Notes under the pieces: generated by a model
Told to the model about the DNA's origin: nothing
Seen by the model: the letters and a program-made list of their open reading frames with translations, nothing else
Database searches by the model: none
Assembly: GCA_902493335.1 (NCBI GenBank)
Contig: CABUPJ010000008.1
Location: 1 to 64,000, forward strand
DNA from: an uncultured Porphyromonadaceae bacterium
GTDB lineage: Bacteria; Bacteroidota; Bacteroidia; Bacteroidales; Muribaculaceae
Direction of reading: 5' to 3'
Length of the DNA stretch: 64,000 nt
Shown: piece after piece, positions 53,783-62,282 of the stretch
How positions within the stretch are numbered: the first letter of the stretch is position 1
Layout: every line of letters starts with the position of its first letter
Program-made: the position numbers and the translations under genes

Positions 53783-54789
53783 TGAAAAACGGCGACACGA
53801 TATTCTCGCTCTTTCTCGAGAGTCTCGGCGTCCCTCACACGCCGGAATACAGCGACGACAGGTTCAGGAATATGACCTTTAAGTCGCTGTTCGGTTTCTC
53901 GCGCCTGCTCAAAGAATACGGCATCGACAACGAAGCCTATCAGATAGCCGACAAACTCGAGATAGACCGCCTCGACACACCATTTATGGCTCAGGGCAAC
54001 CAGAAGTTTGTCATCGTCACATCCGTCACACCCGACAGCGTCACCTATCTCACCGAGACAGGGCCGGTCGTGAGCACACGCGACAACTTCTTCCGCCGGT
54101 GGAACGGCGTCGTCCTCATGGCCTACCCCGACGAAAATTCAATCGAGCCTGACTATGCCGCTCACCGCCGCGCCATGATTATCGACACGGCCAAGAAATG
54201 GATACTTATCGCATCGGCCGCCATCATTGCGCTTTATCTATTTATATCCAACGGCCTCTATGCCGATTGGTCTGACGTTGCCCTGCTGGCGACAAACGGC
54301 GCCGGGCTTTATGTATCATACCTCCTGATGCTCAAAACATTGAACATCAAAAGCCGCTCGGCCGACCGCGCCTGCGGCTTCATCGAGACCCACGGATGCG
54401 ACCACGTGCTCTCGTCGGCGATGTCTTCATTCATGGGCATTTTCAAATGGAGTGAAGTCGGACTCGCCTATTTCAGCGTCTCGCTGATGACACTGCTCGT
54501 CTTCCCCGAATACACCAACTATCTCGCTTTCCTCAACCTCTTCTGCCTCCCCTATTCATTCTGGAGCGTATGGTATCAGAAAACAAGAGCAAAAGCTTGG
54601 TGTACGCTCTGTCTCAGCGTCCAGGCACTCCTGTGGCTGTCGTTCTTCTGCTATCTTGGCGGAGGTCACATCCGCGACATATTCCCCCTGCGGCCCGCGG
54701 TCTTCATCCTCGGCCTGAGCTACCTCACCGCCCTGCTCGCCATCAACCGTCTGTCACCCTATTTCAGCAAAACCGATGAAACAGATTAA
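53782..54789 (+). CDS. Membrane protein: degenerate C39-like domain fused to vitamin K epoxide reductase (VKOR)
   Basis: 335 residues from the ATG at 53782; frame is open upstream, but this start is coupled to the thioredoxin stop. Residues about 1-125 follow the C39 peptidase fold (FKSLFGFSRLLKEYGI, NQKFVIVTSVTPDSVTYL, WNGVVLMA), but the catalytic Cys and His are absent. Residues about 135-330 hold six helices and a complete VKOR core: loop cysteines in RACGFIETHGCDHV and the active site AWCTLCLSVQ. VKOR reoxidises a thioredoxin-like partner and passes electrons to quinone, making disulfides. A 40-codon gene overlaps its last 14 bases. Confidence 0.85.
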   Translation: MKNGDTIFSLFLESLGVPHTPEYSDDRFRNMTFKSLFGFSRLLKEYGIDNEAYQIADKLEIDRLDTPFMAQGNQKFVIVTSVTPDSVTYLTETGPVVSTRDNFFRRWNGVVLMAYPDENSIEPDYAAHRRAMIIDTAKKWILIASAAIIALYLFISNGLYADWSDVALLATNGAGLYVSYLLMLKTLNIKSRSADRACGFIETHGCDHVLSSAMSSFMGIFKWSEVGLAYFSVSLMTLLVFPEYTNYLAFLNLFCLPYSFWSVWYQKTRAKAWCTLCLSVQALLWLSFFCYLGGGHIRDIFPLRPAVFILGLSYLTALLAINRLSPYFSKTDETD

Positions 54790-54898
54790 ACACCCCACCC
54801 TGACAAGCGCCAAAGTGCTCACTCCCGTCGAGATGAACCACCTTCATTTCGAAGCCGCCCACAGCGCCCTCAACGACCGCCCCGCCCCCCAGGCCTGA
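54776..54898 (+). CDS. Small peptide gene next to VKOR (possible precursor peptide)
   Basis: 40 residues: MKQIKHPTLTSAKVLTPVEM then NHLHFEAAHSALNDRPAPQA. The ATG lies inside the last codons of the VKOR gene (overlap 14 bases), so it is likely coupled. The front (basic start, L-x-x-A-x-x-L-T-x-x-E-M) resembles the leader pattern of Bacteroidetes peptide precursors (TIGR04149-like, from memory), though no Gly-Gly follows. It contains no Cys. The end overlaps the convergent DUF4249 gene by 29 bases. Too short for confident coding calls; expression is unproven. Confidence 0.5.
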   Translation: MKQIKHPTLTSAKVLTPVEMNHLHFEAAHSALNDRPAPQA

Positions 54899-55739
54899 CG
54901 ATCTTAACCGTCCGACGGTTTGATGCATATGCGGCCCAATAGCCAAGACCGCCGCGGATATTCGTCGGGCAATTGCCAGCAAAAGTAAAAAGCAGATTCT
55001 GTGACAGCGACACATTGCTGTCGTATGCGTTCCAAAAATCATATAACTGGCGGTCAATCGCGCTGAGATTTACCGAAACAAGAGCGCCTTCACTGAAATA
55101 GTGGCTGAAGTCGCTTTCGTTGTCATAGCCAGAATGAACTCCCCGCGTTATCACCCATCCTTTACTACTGTCGTATGCCTCGGCCGAGAACGTGCCGAGA
55201 AATGTACCGTAATAGCGGCTCTCAAGCCCTATGGTCCGTGAAAAAATTTTATAGTAACCACCCGACTCTACGCCGTTGACATAAGCAACGAGGCTGTAGA
55301 GGCTGTCGCTACCTGCGACGGGGCTACATTCTATTCGCGAGATAGACGGAGACGGCAGCATCGTTGTCTCAGCTTCGACCGTGTCTGTCTCTGTCTCTAC
55401 GACAAGCCTGTAAGTATGACCGACCTGACCTCGCAGACGCGAAGATGTATATATATACGGCGGCATATAATCGTGGTTAATGCGTCCGGTCAGCATATAA
55501 CGTTCTTCGCCGTCATAGATGCTGACGCGCGCCCATTTTTCGACAAAGCCGTCGAAGCTTGCCGTGTCGGTCGTCAGGTCTACAGCTCTTGTAACCATCA
55601 CTATCGGCGCCATGCCCTCCTCGATCCAGCCCTCTACGACAAGCGGCATCGGGCCGTCTGGCATCGCAGGGTCGCCGTCGACGCATCCGGCCGTGCAAAA
55701 CGTCGCAGCAATCATCAATATATTCAGTGTTTTTTTCAT
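54870..55739 (-). CDS. DUF4249 family lipoprotein
   Basis: 289 residues. Lipobox FCTAGC, lipid on Cys19. The mature part begins LVVEGWIEEGMAPIVMVTRA, the family's start of an Ig-like domain, and continues with beta repeats. DUF4249 lipoproteins are normally encoded directly after a TonB-dependent receptor and are thought to sit on it as a surface partner (inference from gene pairing). Here the receptor stop is one base before this ATG. Last gene of a coupled four-gene operon. Its end overlaps the small peptide gene by 29 bases, tail to tail. Confidence 0.85.
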   Translation of the reverse strand: MKKTLNILMIAATFCTAGCVDGDPAMPDGPMPLVVEGWIEEGMAPIVMVTRAVDLTTDTASFDGFVEKWARVSIYDGEERYMLTGRINHDYMPPYIYTSSRLRGQVGHTYRLVVETETDTVEAETTMLPSPSISRIECSPVAGSDSLYSLVAYVNGVESGGYYKIFSRTIGLESRYYGTFLGTFSAEAYDSSKGWVITRGVHSGYDNESDFSHYFSEGALVSVNLSAIDRQLYDFWNAYDSNVSLSQNLLFTFAGNCPTNIRGGLGYWAAYASNRRTVKIVRPGGRGGR

Positions 55740-55740
55740 C

Positions 55741-57720
55741 TCAGAAACTAAAGGTATATGAAACTGACGGAATCAAAGCCTTCATCACCGACTCGCGCTG
55801 CTGTATGCCCTCGGTAATTGAATATGAAACAAAGCGGAACAGCACATTGCGCGATGCCAAGGCGTTATAGACCGACACGGTGAAGACATGACTGTATCTG
55901 GCGCCCCGCCTTAATCGCCACGAGGCTGCAAGGTCAAGACGCTTATATGCCGGCAGTCGCGACGAGTTATGGGGAAAATACTCGCAGATAAGGTTTTCGC
56001 CTATCATGTAGCCGTATTTGGCTCTTGTGTATGGCGTTCCCGAAGCGTAAGTATATGATGCCGAAATAGTCAGCGGTGCAATCGGATTATAATTGGCCGA
56101 AGCCGTCAGGTCGTGAGGTCTGTCATGGGCAGACGGACAATATCTGTCGCCGAAACTGCTGATTTTGACCCGCGAGCGGCCGTAATTATAGCCGACGCGT
56201 CCCCGCACTCGGCCTATCTGGCGCATTGCGCTCAACGAGATTCCTGCCGCATAGCCCCGGCCGTCAAGTATGTCGTTCTGAGGGTTATAGTCGGGCGATG
56301 CGAGGTCGATTAGCGAACCGCCCCACTCTATTGCATGACGCATCCGCCGGGCATAGACCTCGGCGCTGAAGTTCACGCCGCTTTCACCGATTGTACCTCT
56401 GACACCGGCCTCGGCCTCATAGATATCACCCGGCTCGACTCCATTGCCTGCAAGCGCCCTGTAATCAGCAGGCAGTCCGGCAGTTGTCTCTTCAATAAGC
56501 CGGTCGAACATCACGCGGCGACCTACGGCGGCATAAGCGCCGAAGCCTTTGCCGAGGTCGACAGTAAATTCAACTCGCGGCTGCGGTCGCCAGTAATGGC
56601 TCGCGCCGCTCTTATAGGCGGCAAGTCTGAGTCCGGCTGTGATATTAGCACGCCGACCGACAGGATGTGTGTATTCTGCCGCGAGATTATACTCCATCGA
56701 CTGCGCGCGACCAAAACCGTTCTGACCGGATATGCGACGATGACTGATATCTGCGCCTAACGTTAGTCGGCCCATAGGAACTGTCGTCGCGACCTTGAAT
56801 TCCCGGAAATAGCTCGGCAGATGAAGATGCCTCCCACCCTCGTCGAGGTCGAATTTATTGCTGTAGTCTGAGTATGCGACATAGGTCGTTATGCCGTCGT
56901 GAAGCCACGTTGCCGAGGCCGCCGAGTTGTTCCAGCCCAAACGACCCTCTTTGCTGCCATTGATGTCGTTGTCGACGGTCAGACGGTCGCGGTTGCCGAA
57001 ATACGACAGCCTGACGGCGTCTTTGGCGCCAAGCCTGCCGACTGCCGCGATATTGACGTCGGTAAAATCATATCCGAGATGCGAGTTGTCAAGAGTCAGC
57101 AGCCGCGGGAAAACAGCGTTGAGATAAGTCTGACGCACACCGGCCGAAACCGAAAAGCTACGGCCTACCGGCAGCTTGACTCCGGCATGACTCTCTATCA
57201 GACCGGCCGAGATACTGCCACTCATGACGCTGTCGGGCTCCATACCGCTCTCGGCGCTGAAACAGCCCGAGGTCTGCGACCCGGCGGTCATCGGCACTCG
57301 CCCGGCTCTGAAACTGTAACTATTGTAAAAGGCCGGATTGAACGCGCTGAACAGACCAAGCATATGGAGTGGATTGACAACCCTTGCGTTGTCTGATAAA
57401 AACAGATTGTCGCCGCTCGAAGCTCCCCGCACATTGACCGTAGCCTGCAGGTCGTTGGCCGTCGCAACGGACGGCAGCGAGCGCACGACAGCCAAAGGAT
57501 CGCCCGAGCCCATTAGCGTCACCTGCTCGCCGAGTTGCGCGACACTAATATTGACAGCACCGTCAGAGCTGATTTGTAGCACTTTGCGCGGCGCGAGTGT
57601 CATGACGGTGACAGCCTCAAGTTCGCGGACCTCCTCAACAGAGTCGGCCGGCTCCGCTCCCTCGGCTAAGAGGGGCGTGCCGGCCGACATCAATATGATT
57701 AGCGGCGCAAATTTCATCAT
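55741..57720 (-). CDS. TonB-dependent outer-membrane receptor
   Basis: 659 residues, a compact receptor. Signal peptide about 1-19. The plug domain runs about 50-165 with VAQLGEQVTLMGSGDPLAVV and ATVNVRGASSGDNLFLSDNA; the 22-stranded barrel fills the rest and ends SYTFSF with terminal Phe. The carboxypeptidase-like N-terminal extension common in Bacteroidetes receptors is missing. It imports an unknown ligand using TonB. Its ATG overlaps the stop of the 584-residue protein gene by four bases, and it is followed by a DUF4249 gene. Confidence 0.9.
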   Translation of the reverse strand: MMKFAPLIILMSAGTPLLAEGAEPADSVEEVRELEAVTVMTLAPRKVLQISSDGAVNISVAQLGEQVTLMGSGDPLAVVRSLPSVATANDLQATVNVRGASSGDNLFLSDNARVVNPLHMLGLFSAFNPAFYNSYSFRAGRVPMTAGSQTSGCFSAESGMEPDSVMSGSISAGLIESHAGVKLPVGRSFSVSAGVRQTYLNAVFPRLLTLDNSHLGYDFTDVNIAAVGRLGAKDAVRLSYFGNRDRLTVDNDINGSKEGRLGWNNSAASATWLHDGITTYVAYSDYSNKFDLDEGGRHLHLPSYFREFKVATTVPMGRLTLGADISHRRISGQNGFGRAQSMEYNLAAEYTHPVGRRANITAGLRLAAYKSGASHYWRPQPRVEFTVDLGKGFGAYAAVGRRVMFDRLIEETTAGLPADYRALAGNGVEPGDIYEAEAGVRGTIGESGVNFSAEVYARRMRHAIEWGGSLIDLASPDYNPQNDILDGRGYAAGISLSAMRQIGRVRGRVGYNYGRSRVKISSFGDRYCPSAHDRPHDLTASANYNPIAPLTISASYTYASGTPYTRAKYGYMIGENLICEYFPHNSSRLPAYKRLDLAASWRLRRGARYSHVFTVSVYNALASRNVLFRFVSYSITEGIQQRESVMKALIPSVSYTFSF

Positions 57721-59471
57721 TTGTCGTCCGAATCCTGTTCCTGGTCTGTGATGGTCAGATAGGTGTTAATAATATCGTTATAGTCATCAATCAGCTTGGT
57801 AAACGAATTTTCGTCAAAGAAATCCTCAAACGAGAATGACGTGCCGTCGGGGAACCAGAGGATGGGTATCACATGGAGCTCATGGTCGATGACAGTCTCG
57901 ACATAAAGCACATCGTTATCATTAACGGGTACTACCACAGTTGATTCATCGCTGATTCGCGTTCCATTGTAATGCCATGCTCCATAATAATAATTTTGTT
58001 TGACGGGATCCCAGATTTCTTCTCTTTCTATGCCGACGAGATAACCGTCGACTATTGTATATGCAAATGTCGGATTCTCGGGATATGAATAAAACATCTC
58101 ATCGTTTACATCAGTGTAATCCCAACCGAGATAGCCCTGGATTTTGTCATTTCCGTCATAATAGAAACCGGCGTCGGTATGATCATTGAGAACATTGACC
58201 TTGCGACCGATTATTTTCGGCTCATTATAAGACTTATGGATTGTCGAACCTGACTGCGAGGAAATCTTACCGGAGACATAATACATCACGCCGTCTTTAA
58301 CGTAAGTATCATAGGGCATGTCGTTCTCATTAAGCACAGAATAAATCTTAGATGCATTATAAGCCACGCCGCGCACCTGAAGTTTGCCGAGAAGGTCAAC
58401 GGTCGAATGGGCTTTCGCAAACATGGCGCATAGGTCTGAGCCATCTTCGTCAACCCAGTTATCGTTTTCGTCATAATAGCCGTTGGCGGCTTTGATGGCG
58501 TCGAATACTTCTTCATATTTGACAAAGTTGCGGCCATAGACTTTAGAGTCAGCTGTGACATATTCGCGATCTTTGATATTGACCTTGACATTGTCGGTGA
58601 TGACATCGTCGACTACTTTAAGGACGTTGTTGACCTTATATCCGGCGGCATCGAAGTCGAGAGTCATGTCGATGCTCGTGCGGTCGACAAGCACTGTGCT
58701 GAGATGAGCTGTAGCGAGAACCTTGTCACCTTTTGCGATAGTGATGTCGATTTCGCGGGGAAAACGGCCGTCGAAATCGCGTGATGTCCAGGTCGTATAT
58801 TCCTTGCCGGCTGTCAGCTTGACGCTATACTGAGCTACTTTGCGGCCTCCGAAACGAATCTCGAAGTAGTCGGCGGCGCTTTTAACCCACGAGCTGGTAG
58901 ATTTGTCGGCTGTGTAGATGCCGAAGTAGTCTTCCATCTTGTAAAGATTGACCACCGCAGCTTTCATCACTCTGATAGCCGAAGGGTCCCCTTTTACTAT
59001 AGCTTTGGCAGCATCGACAACATCGTCAAACTCACCGTGAATATTGTAATATTCGAGGGGCACCTCATATTTTACAGGTGCTTTATAGGCATAGTCATAA
59101 TAATTATCGTCCCAGTCACTGTCAAAGAAATCATGCCACATGTTGAGGATATCGGCCTGATCATTGATGTCAAATGTATTATAGGCCTCTGTGCCGATAG
59201 TGACGAGGCGTTCTTTTTGGGCGCTCGGAGTGAGAGCGTCAGTCAGAGGGGCACTGAACGAGATATAGTCGATTTCATCGAGGTTGATAGATTCGCCGTA
59301 GCCCTTGACCGACAGAGTGTGGCCGTTATTTGAGAATACGAGGTTTTCGGCTACGCCGAAATTATATTTGGTGACTTTGTCGCCCTGTTTTACGTAGAAA
59401 GCTTTGGGAAGGGCAAACGCCGAGCTTGCGCAGAGTGCGACTGTAGCAATGCTTAATAATAACTTCTTCAT
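57717..59471 (-). CDS. Secreted protein upstream of TonB receptor, function unknown
   Basis: 584 residues. Signal peptide 1-20 (CASSAFALP). Residues about 22-75 (DKVTKYNFGVAENLVFSNNG, LDEIDYISFSAP) form a short module also seen in the 153-residue protein encoded just upstream. The rest is beta-rich and acidic, dense in Asp and Tyr (DDNYYDYAYK), with no domain that I recognise. The end QEQDSDDK has no sorting domain. Coupled on both sides: a one-base TGATG overlap with the gene upstream and a four-base overlap with the receptor. It may be a periplasmic or surface partner of the receptor. Confidence 0.75.
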   Translation of the reverse strand: MKKLLLSIATVALCASSAFALPKAFYVKQGDKVTKYNFGVAENLVFSNNGHTLSVKGYGESINLDEIDYISFSAPLTDALTPSAQKERLVTIGTEAYNTFDINDQADILNMWHDFFDSDWDDNYYDYAYKAPVKYEVPLEYYNIHGEFDDVVDAAKAIVKGDPSAIRVMKAAVVNLYKMEDYFGIYTADKSTSSWVKSAADYFEIRFGGRKVAQYSVKLTAGKEYTTWTSRDFDGRFPREIDITIAKGDKVLATAHLSTVLVDRTSIDMTLDFDAAGYKVNNVLKVVDDVITDNVKVNIKDREYVTADSKVYGRNFVKYEEVFDAIKAANGYYDENDNWVDEDGSDLCAMFAKAHSTVDLLGKLQVRGVAYNASKIYSVLNENDMPYDTYVKDGVMYYVSGKISSQSGSTIHKSYNEPKIIGRKVNVLNDHTDAGFYYDGNDKIQGYLGWDYTDVNDEMFYSYPENPTFAYTIVDGYLVGIEREEIWDPVKQNYYYGAWHYNGTRISDESTVVVPVNDNDVLYVETVIDHELHVIPILWFPDGTSFSFEDFFDENSFTKLIDDYNDIINTYLTITDQEQDSDDK

Positions 59472-59932
59472 CAGAGTGCTGCTTTAATGGCATATTTGCC
59501 TGATTTTACAATCACGATACCTGATCCGCTCATGGCGTCGAGGGAGATATGCTCGCCGGCCTTTGCGGGGATTGAAACAAGAAGGCTGCCGTCGAGGGCA
59601 TAGACCTCAAAGCTGCCATCGGCAATCATTACAGCTAAACGGCCTTCGGCGTCAAACTTAAAGGTCGCTTTAGCCTTTTCGTCGGCGACGACCGACTCGA
59701 CGCCGGCAAGGTCGTTGACATAAATCTGCTCGAGCGACGCCTGACTGTAAGTACCTACTGTGGCGCCCTTTTCGTCCTGAGCGTTCATCTTGCCGTTGCT
59801 GAATGTCAGACGGTCGACCTTGTCGAGATCAAGCACCTCCCAACCTGTCGAAGTCTTGATGTGCAAATAGTTGGCAGCCGATGCACCAAACGCAAATGCA
59901 CCAAAACATAATGCGAGTAAAAATTTTCTCAT
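59471..59932 (-). CDS. Small secreted protein heading the TonB-receptor operon
   Basis: 153 residues. Signal peptide 1-19 (AFAFGASAA). Residues about 20-73 are the same module as in the next gene (YLHIKTSTGWEVLDLDKVDR, LTFSNG, LEQIYVND). The C-terminal 70 residues resemble a T9SS type A-like tail (FEVYALDGSLLVSI, GSGIVIVKSGKYAIKAAL) without YPNP. First gene of the operon; TAACTTTG at 60015-60008 with TTG at 60037-60035 is its promoter. Confidence 0.7.
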   Translation of the reverse strand: MRKFLLALCFGAFAFGASAANYLHIKTSTGWEVLDLDKVDRLTFSNGKMNAQDEKGATVGTYSQASLEQIYVNDLAGVESVVADEKAKATFKFDAEGRLAVMIADGSFEVYALDGSLLVSIPAKAGEHISLDAMSGSGIVIVKSGKYAIKAAL

Positions 59933-60007
59933 TGTTAAAAATGTGTGTGTTATTAATTACTATATATCGTAAACCTGATATTTTTCGGTGTCTTCATTTA
60001 TATATTG

Positions 60008-60037
60008 CAAAGTTAATAAAAAATAACATATCATCAA
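60008..60037 (-). promoter_or_regulatory. Promoter for TonB-receptor operon
   Basis: Minus strand TTG (60037-60035), 19 bases, TAACTTTG (60015-60008), 76 bases before the start at 59932. Confidence 0.6.
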
Positions 60038-60210
60038 CTATAAAAATCGTGATAACAGCATATAATTATAGAGCACACGTTTAAAAACTCTGGTCTTGTT
60101 AAACGAAGTTAACCCCATAATTCCATTAAACCTTTTGCCAAATATTCCGTCTAAAACTCAGACAATCGATAAAAACATTTAACCACAACGTAATTTAAAA
60201 AGACAACATC

Positions 60211-60702
60211 ATGACAAAGAAATTTATTCTGGCGATGTTCGCCCTTTCAGCAGTAACTTTCGGATCTTTTGCAGCCAATGACAAGGCTACCGACAATAAA
60301 AACAACGGCGTTTGCAACGAAAATGTAAATTGCAACAACCGCAAATGTGACCGCAAAGACCGTGTATGTCCCAATCCCTTTGAAGGTCTCAACCTGACAG
60401 AGGCTCAGAAGACACAGATTAAAGAACTCCGTGCCTCCATGCCATGCAACAAGGACAATCAGAAAGGTGACAAAAACAACGGCCGCACAGACAGAAGCCA
60501 GTGTAAGCGCGACTTCCTTGCAAAGGTCAAGACGATTCTTACTCCCGAACAGTATGTCACTTTCCTCGAAAACAACTTTGCCGACAGAAGCGGCCGCAGG
60601 CATGACGGCTATCGCAAAGGCCACGGACAGAAAAGACACAATGTCGTATGTCAGGGAAACGAATGTGCCAACACATCCTGCCGCAATACCAATAACAACT
60701 AA
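60211..60702 (+). CDS. Cys-rich Spy/CpxP-like periplasmic protein
   Basis: 163 residues. Signal peptide 1-21 (TFGSFAA). Two LTxxQ-type motifs, LTEAQKTQIKEL (about 61-72) and LTPEQYVTFLEN (about 113-124), are the signature of Spy/CpxP chaperone-like proteins. Unusually it carries nine Cys, four of them in a cluster near the N-terminus (VCNENVNCNNRKC then RVC) and three near the end (VVCQGNECANTSC), plus many Asn, Lys and Arg. These could bind metal or form disulfides. Monocistronic with a terminator at 60726-60761. Confidence 0.65.
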   Translation: MTKKFILAMFALSAVTFGSFAANDKATDNKNNGVCNENVNCNNRKCDRKDRVCPNPFEGLNLTEAQKTQIKELRASMPCNKDNQKGDKNNGRTDRSQCKRDFLAKVKTILTPEQYVTFLENNFADRSGRRHDGYRKGHGQKRHNVVCQGNECANTSCRNTNNN

Positions 60703-60725
60703 ACAGGTCATCTGACAGTAAACCG

Positions 60726-60761
60726 ACGGCTGTCGCGCACATAAGCGCGGCAGCCGTTTTT
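60726..60761 (+). terminator. Terminator after Spy-like gene
   Basis: A 13-pair stem including one G-U (60726-60738 with 60745-60757), 6-base loop, then a run of five T. Confidence 0.9.
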
Positions 60762-60849
60762 CATTTTACAAAAATCCACCAAATTCACCATTCACGACGC
60801 ATAAGTAAAATTTTTCTGCATTTTTATTTCATTTTTACAACAAAATACA

Positions 60850-60857
60850 TATCTTTG
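60850..60857 (+). promoter_or_regulatory. -7 box for secreted dockerin-like protein gene
   Basis: TATCTTTG, 58 bases before the start at 60915. TTTC at 60827-60830 is 19 bases upstream as a weak -33. Confidence 0.5.
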
Positions 60858-60914
60858 CGACAATTTATTCCAGACTTTATCATTTCATTAATTATCAAAA
60901 CAACAATTAATCTT

Positions 60915-62123
60915 ATGAAAAAACTTTACATCTCAGCCATCGCAGTCTTTTTGGCCGCATCGTCAGTCGCAGCCGCACCGGTGGCGGTCAAGCGCGTCAT
61001 CAGCAACAATCAGGTCAATGCTGTAAAAGTCCCGGCAAAAGCAGTGTCATCACAGGCCATGCAGATAACCGACCTCGATACTCAGGTCAAAGGCCGTTAC
61101 GCACTCGAATACTACAGCCCGATACCCGATCCCGACGGCAAACCCTATGGCAATTGCTATGAACAGCCGATGATTGTCGAAGACTATTTTGCAGAAAAAG
61201 AAGGCGACGTCAATATCGGCTACCTCTTTCTGCTCAACGCCATCCTCAAAGGCCATGTCGACATGCAGGCCGGCACCATCACTATTCCATCGCGCTTCGG
61301 AGCCGTCTATTATGAAGACCCCGACGACTACAACGATCCGGGTCTCGACATCTACTTCACAGCCGTAGACTATGTCGACGGTAAATACAGGGCCAACCTC
61401 GACCGTCCGTTCACCGGCACATTCGAGCTGCACAACGGCAAAATCACAAAAATCGTTACCGACGACATCTGGGGCTACGCAGCCTATGACACCGACGGCA
61501 AACAGGTCGGCTGGATGGAAATCGGTCTGAACTCGCGTTTTTATCTCGGTCACGGCGAAATGGAATACTGGCCCGGAGACATCAACGGCGACGGCATAGT
61601 CAACGAAGAAGACAAAGAGCAGACCATCGTCCATGCTATCAGCGACGGCAAGACGGCAACAATTTACAACGCCTTCCGCAGCGGCTGGGACAATCCCATC
61701 ACCATCACCATCGACGACGCTTCCAAAAAGGCTTCAATCAATAACCAGAGCGTCATGATCGGCGGAGTCACAGCCGCGTTGACAACCGAAGCCCACGAAT
61801 CGTCTGTCAGCGGCTCTATTCGCGATGTCAGCTGGGACGTCGACAAACGCGACCCCAATCCCAACTCTGTCCTCGACTTCGGCACTGTCATCGCCTATGA
61901 CAAGACCGCGTCAAAAGACCTCGTAAAATATGAGAACGTCCGCTTCTATTGCAAAGAAAACGTCGCCGAAGACAACTCGGGTGTCGCCGATATAGCCGTC
62001 GATGACAATGCTCCCGCCGAGTATTACAACATCAACGGCATACGTGTCGACAGCGACAACCTCGTCCCCGGTCTCTATATCATACGTCAGGGCGCCAAAG
62101 CCTCTAAAGTCATAGTGAGATAA
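60915..62123 (+). CDS. Secreted protein with one dockerin-like calcium loop and short T9SS-type tail
   Basis: 402 residues from the ATG at 60915 (MKKLYISAIAVFLAASSVAA signal peptide); an upstream extension to 60855 is AT-rich leader. The mature part is beta-rich. WPGDINGDGIVNEEDKEQ (about 235) is a single EF-hand-like loop as in dockerin type I repeats; a full dockerin has two. The end AEYYNINGIRVDSDNLVPGL, YIIRQG and KVIVR is the YPNP-less T9SS-type tail shared with proteins at 38266 and 40325. Function unknown. Strong terminator follows. Confidence 0.75.
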   Translation: MKKLYISAIAVFLAASSVAAAPVAVKRVISNNQVNAVKVPAKAVSSQAMQITDLDTQVKGRYALEYYSPIPDPDGKPYGNCYEQPMIVEDYFAEKEGDVNIGYLFLLNAILKGHVDMQAGTITIPSRFGAVYYEDPDDYNDPGLDIYFTAVDYVDGKYRANLDRPFTGTFELHNGKITKIVTDDIWGYAAYDTDGKQVGWMEIGLNSRFYLGHGEMEYWPGDINGDGIVNEEDKEQTIVHAISDGKTATIYNAFRSGWDNPITITIDDASKKASINNQSVMIGGVTAALTTEAHESSVSGSIRDVSWDVDKRDPNPNSVLDFGTVIAYDKTASKDLVKYENVRFYCKENVAEDNSGVADIAVDDNAPAEYYNINGIRVDSDNLVPGLYIIRQGAKASKVIVR

Positions 62124-62150
62124 TCAAGAGACGCCGAGAATCGTTAACAG

Positions 62151-62192
62151 CGACGGCGGGCCGCATTTCTGCAGCCCGCCGTCGTCGTTTTT
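62151..62192 (+). terminator. Terminator after secreted protein gene
   Basis: Perfect 11-base stem (62151-62161 with 62174-62184), 12-base loop, TCG then five T. Confidence 0.9.
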
Positions 62193-62282
62193 ACCTCGTA
62201 GGGGTTATACCGTCATGCCTTTCAGACTCCGTCCGTCCCTCACTGACAATCTCGATCCATCAGATTGCCATCTGACCCAAAA

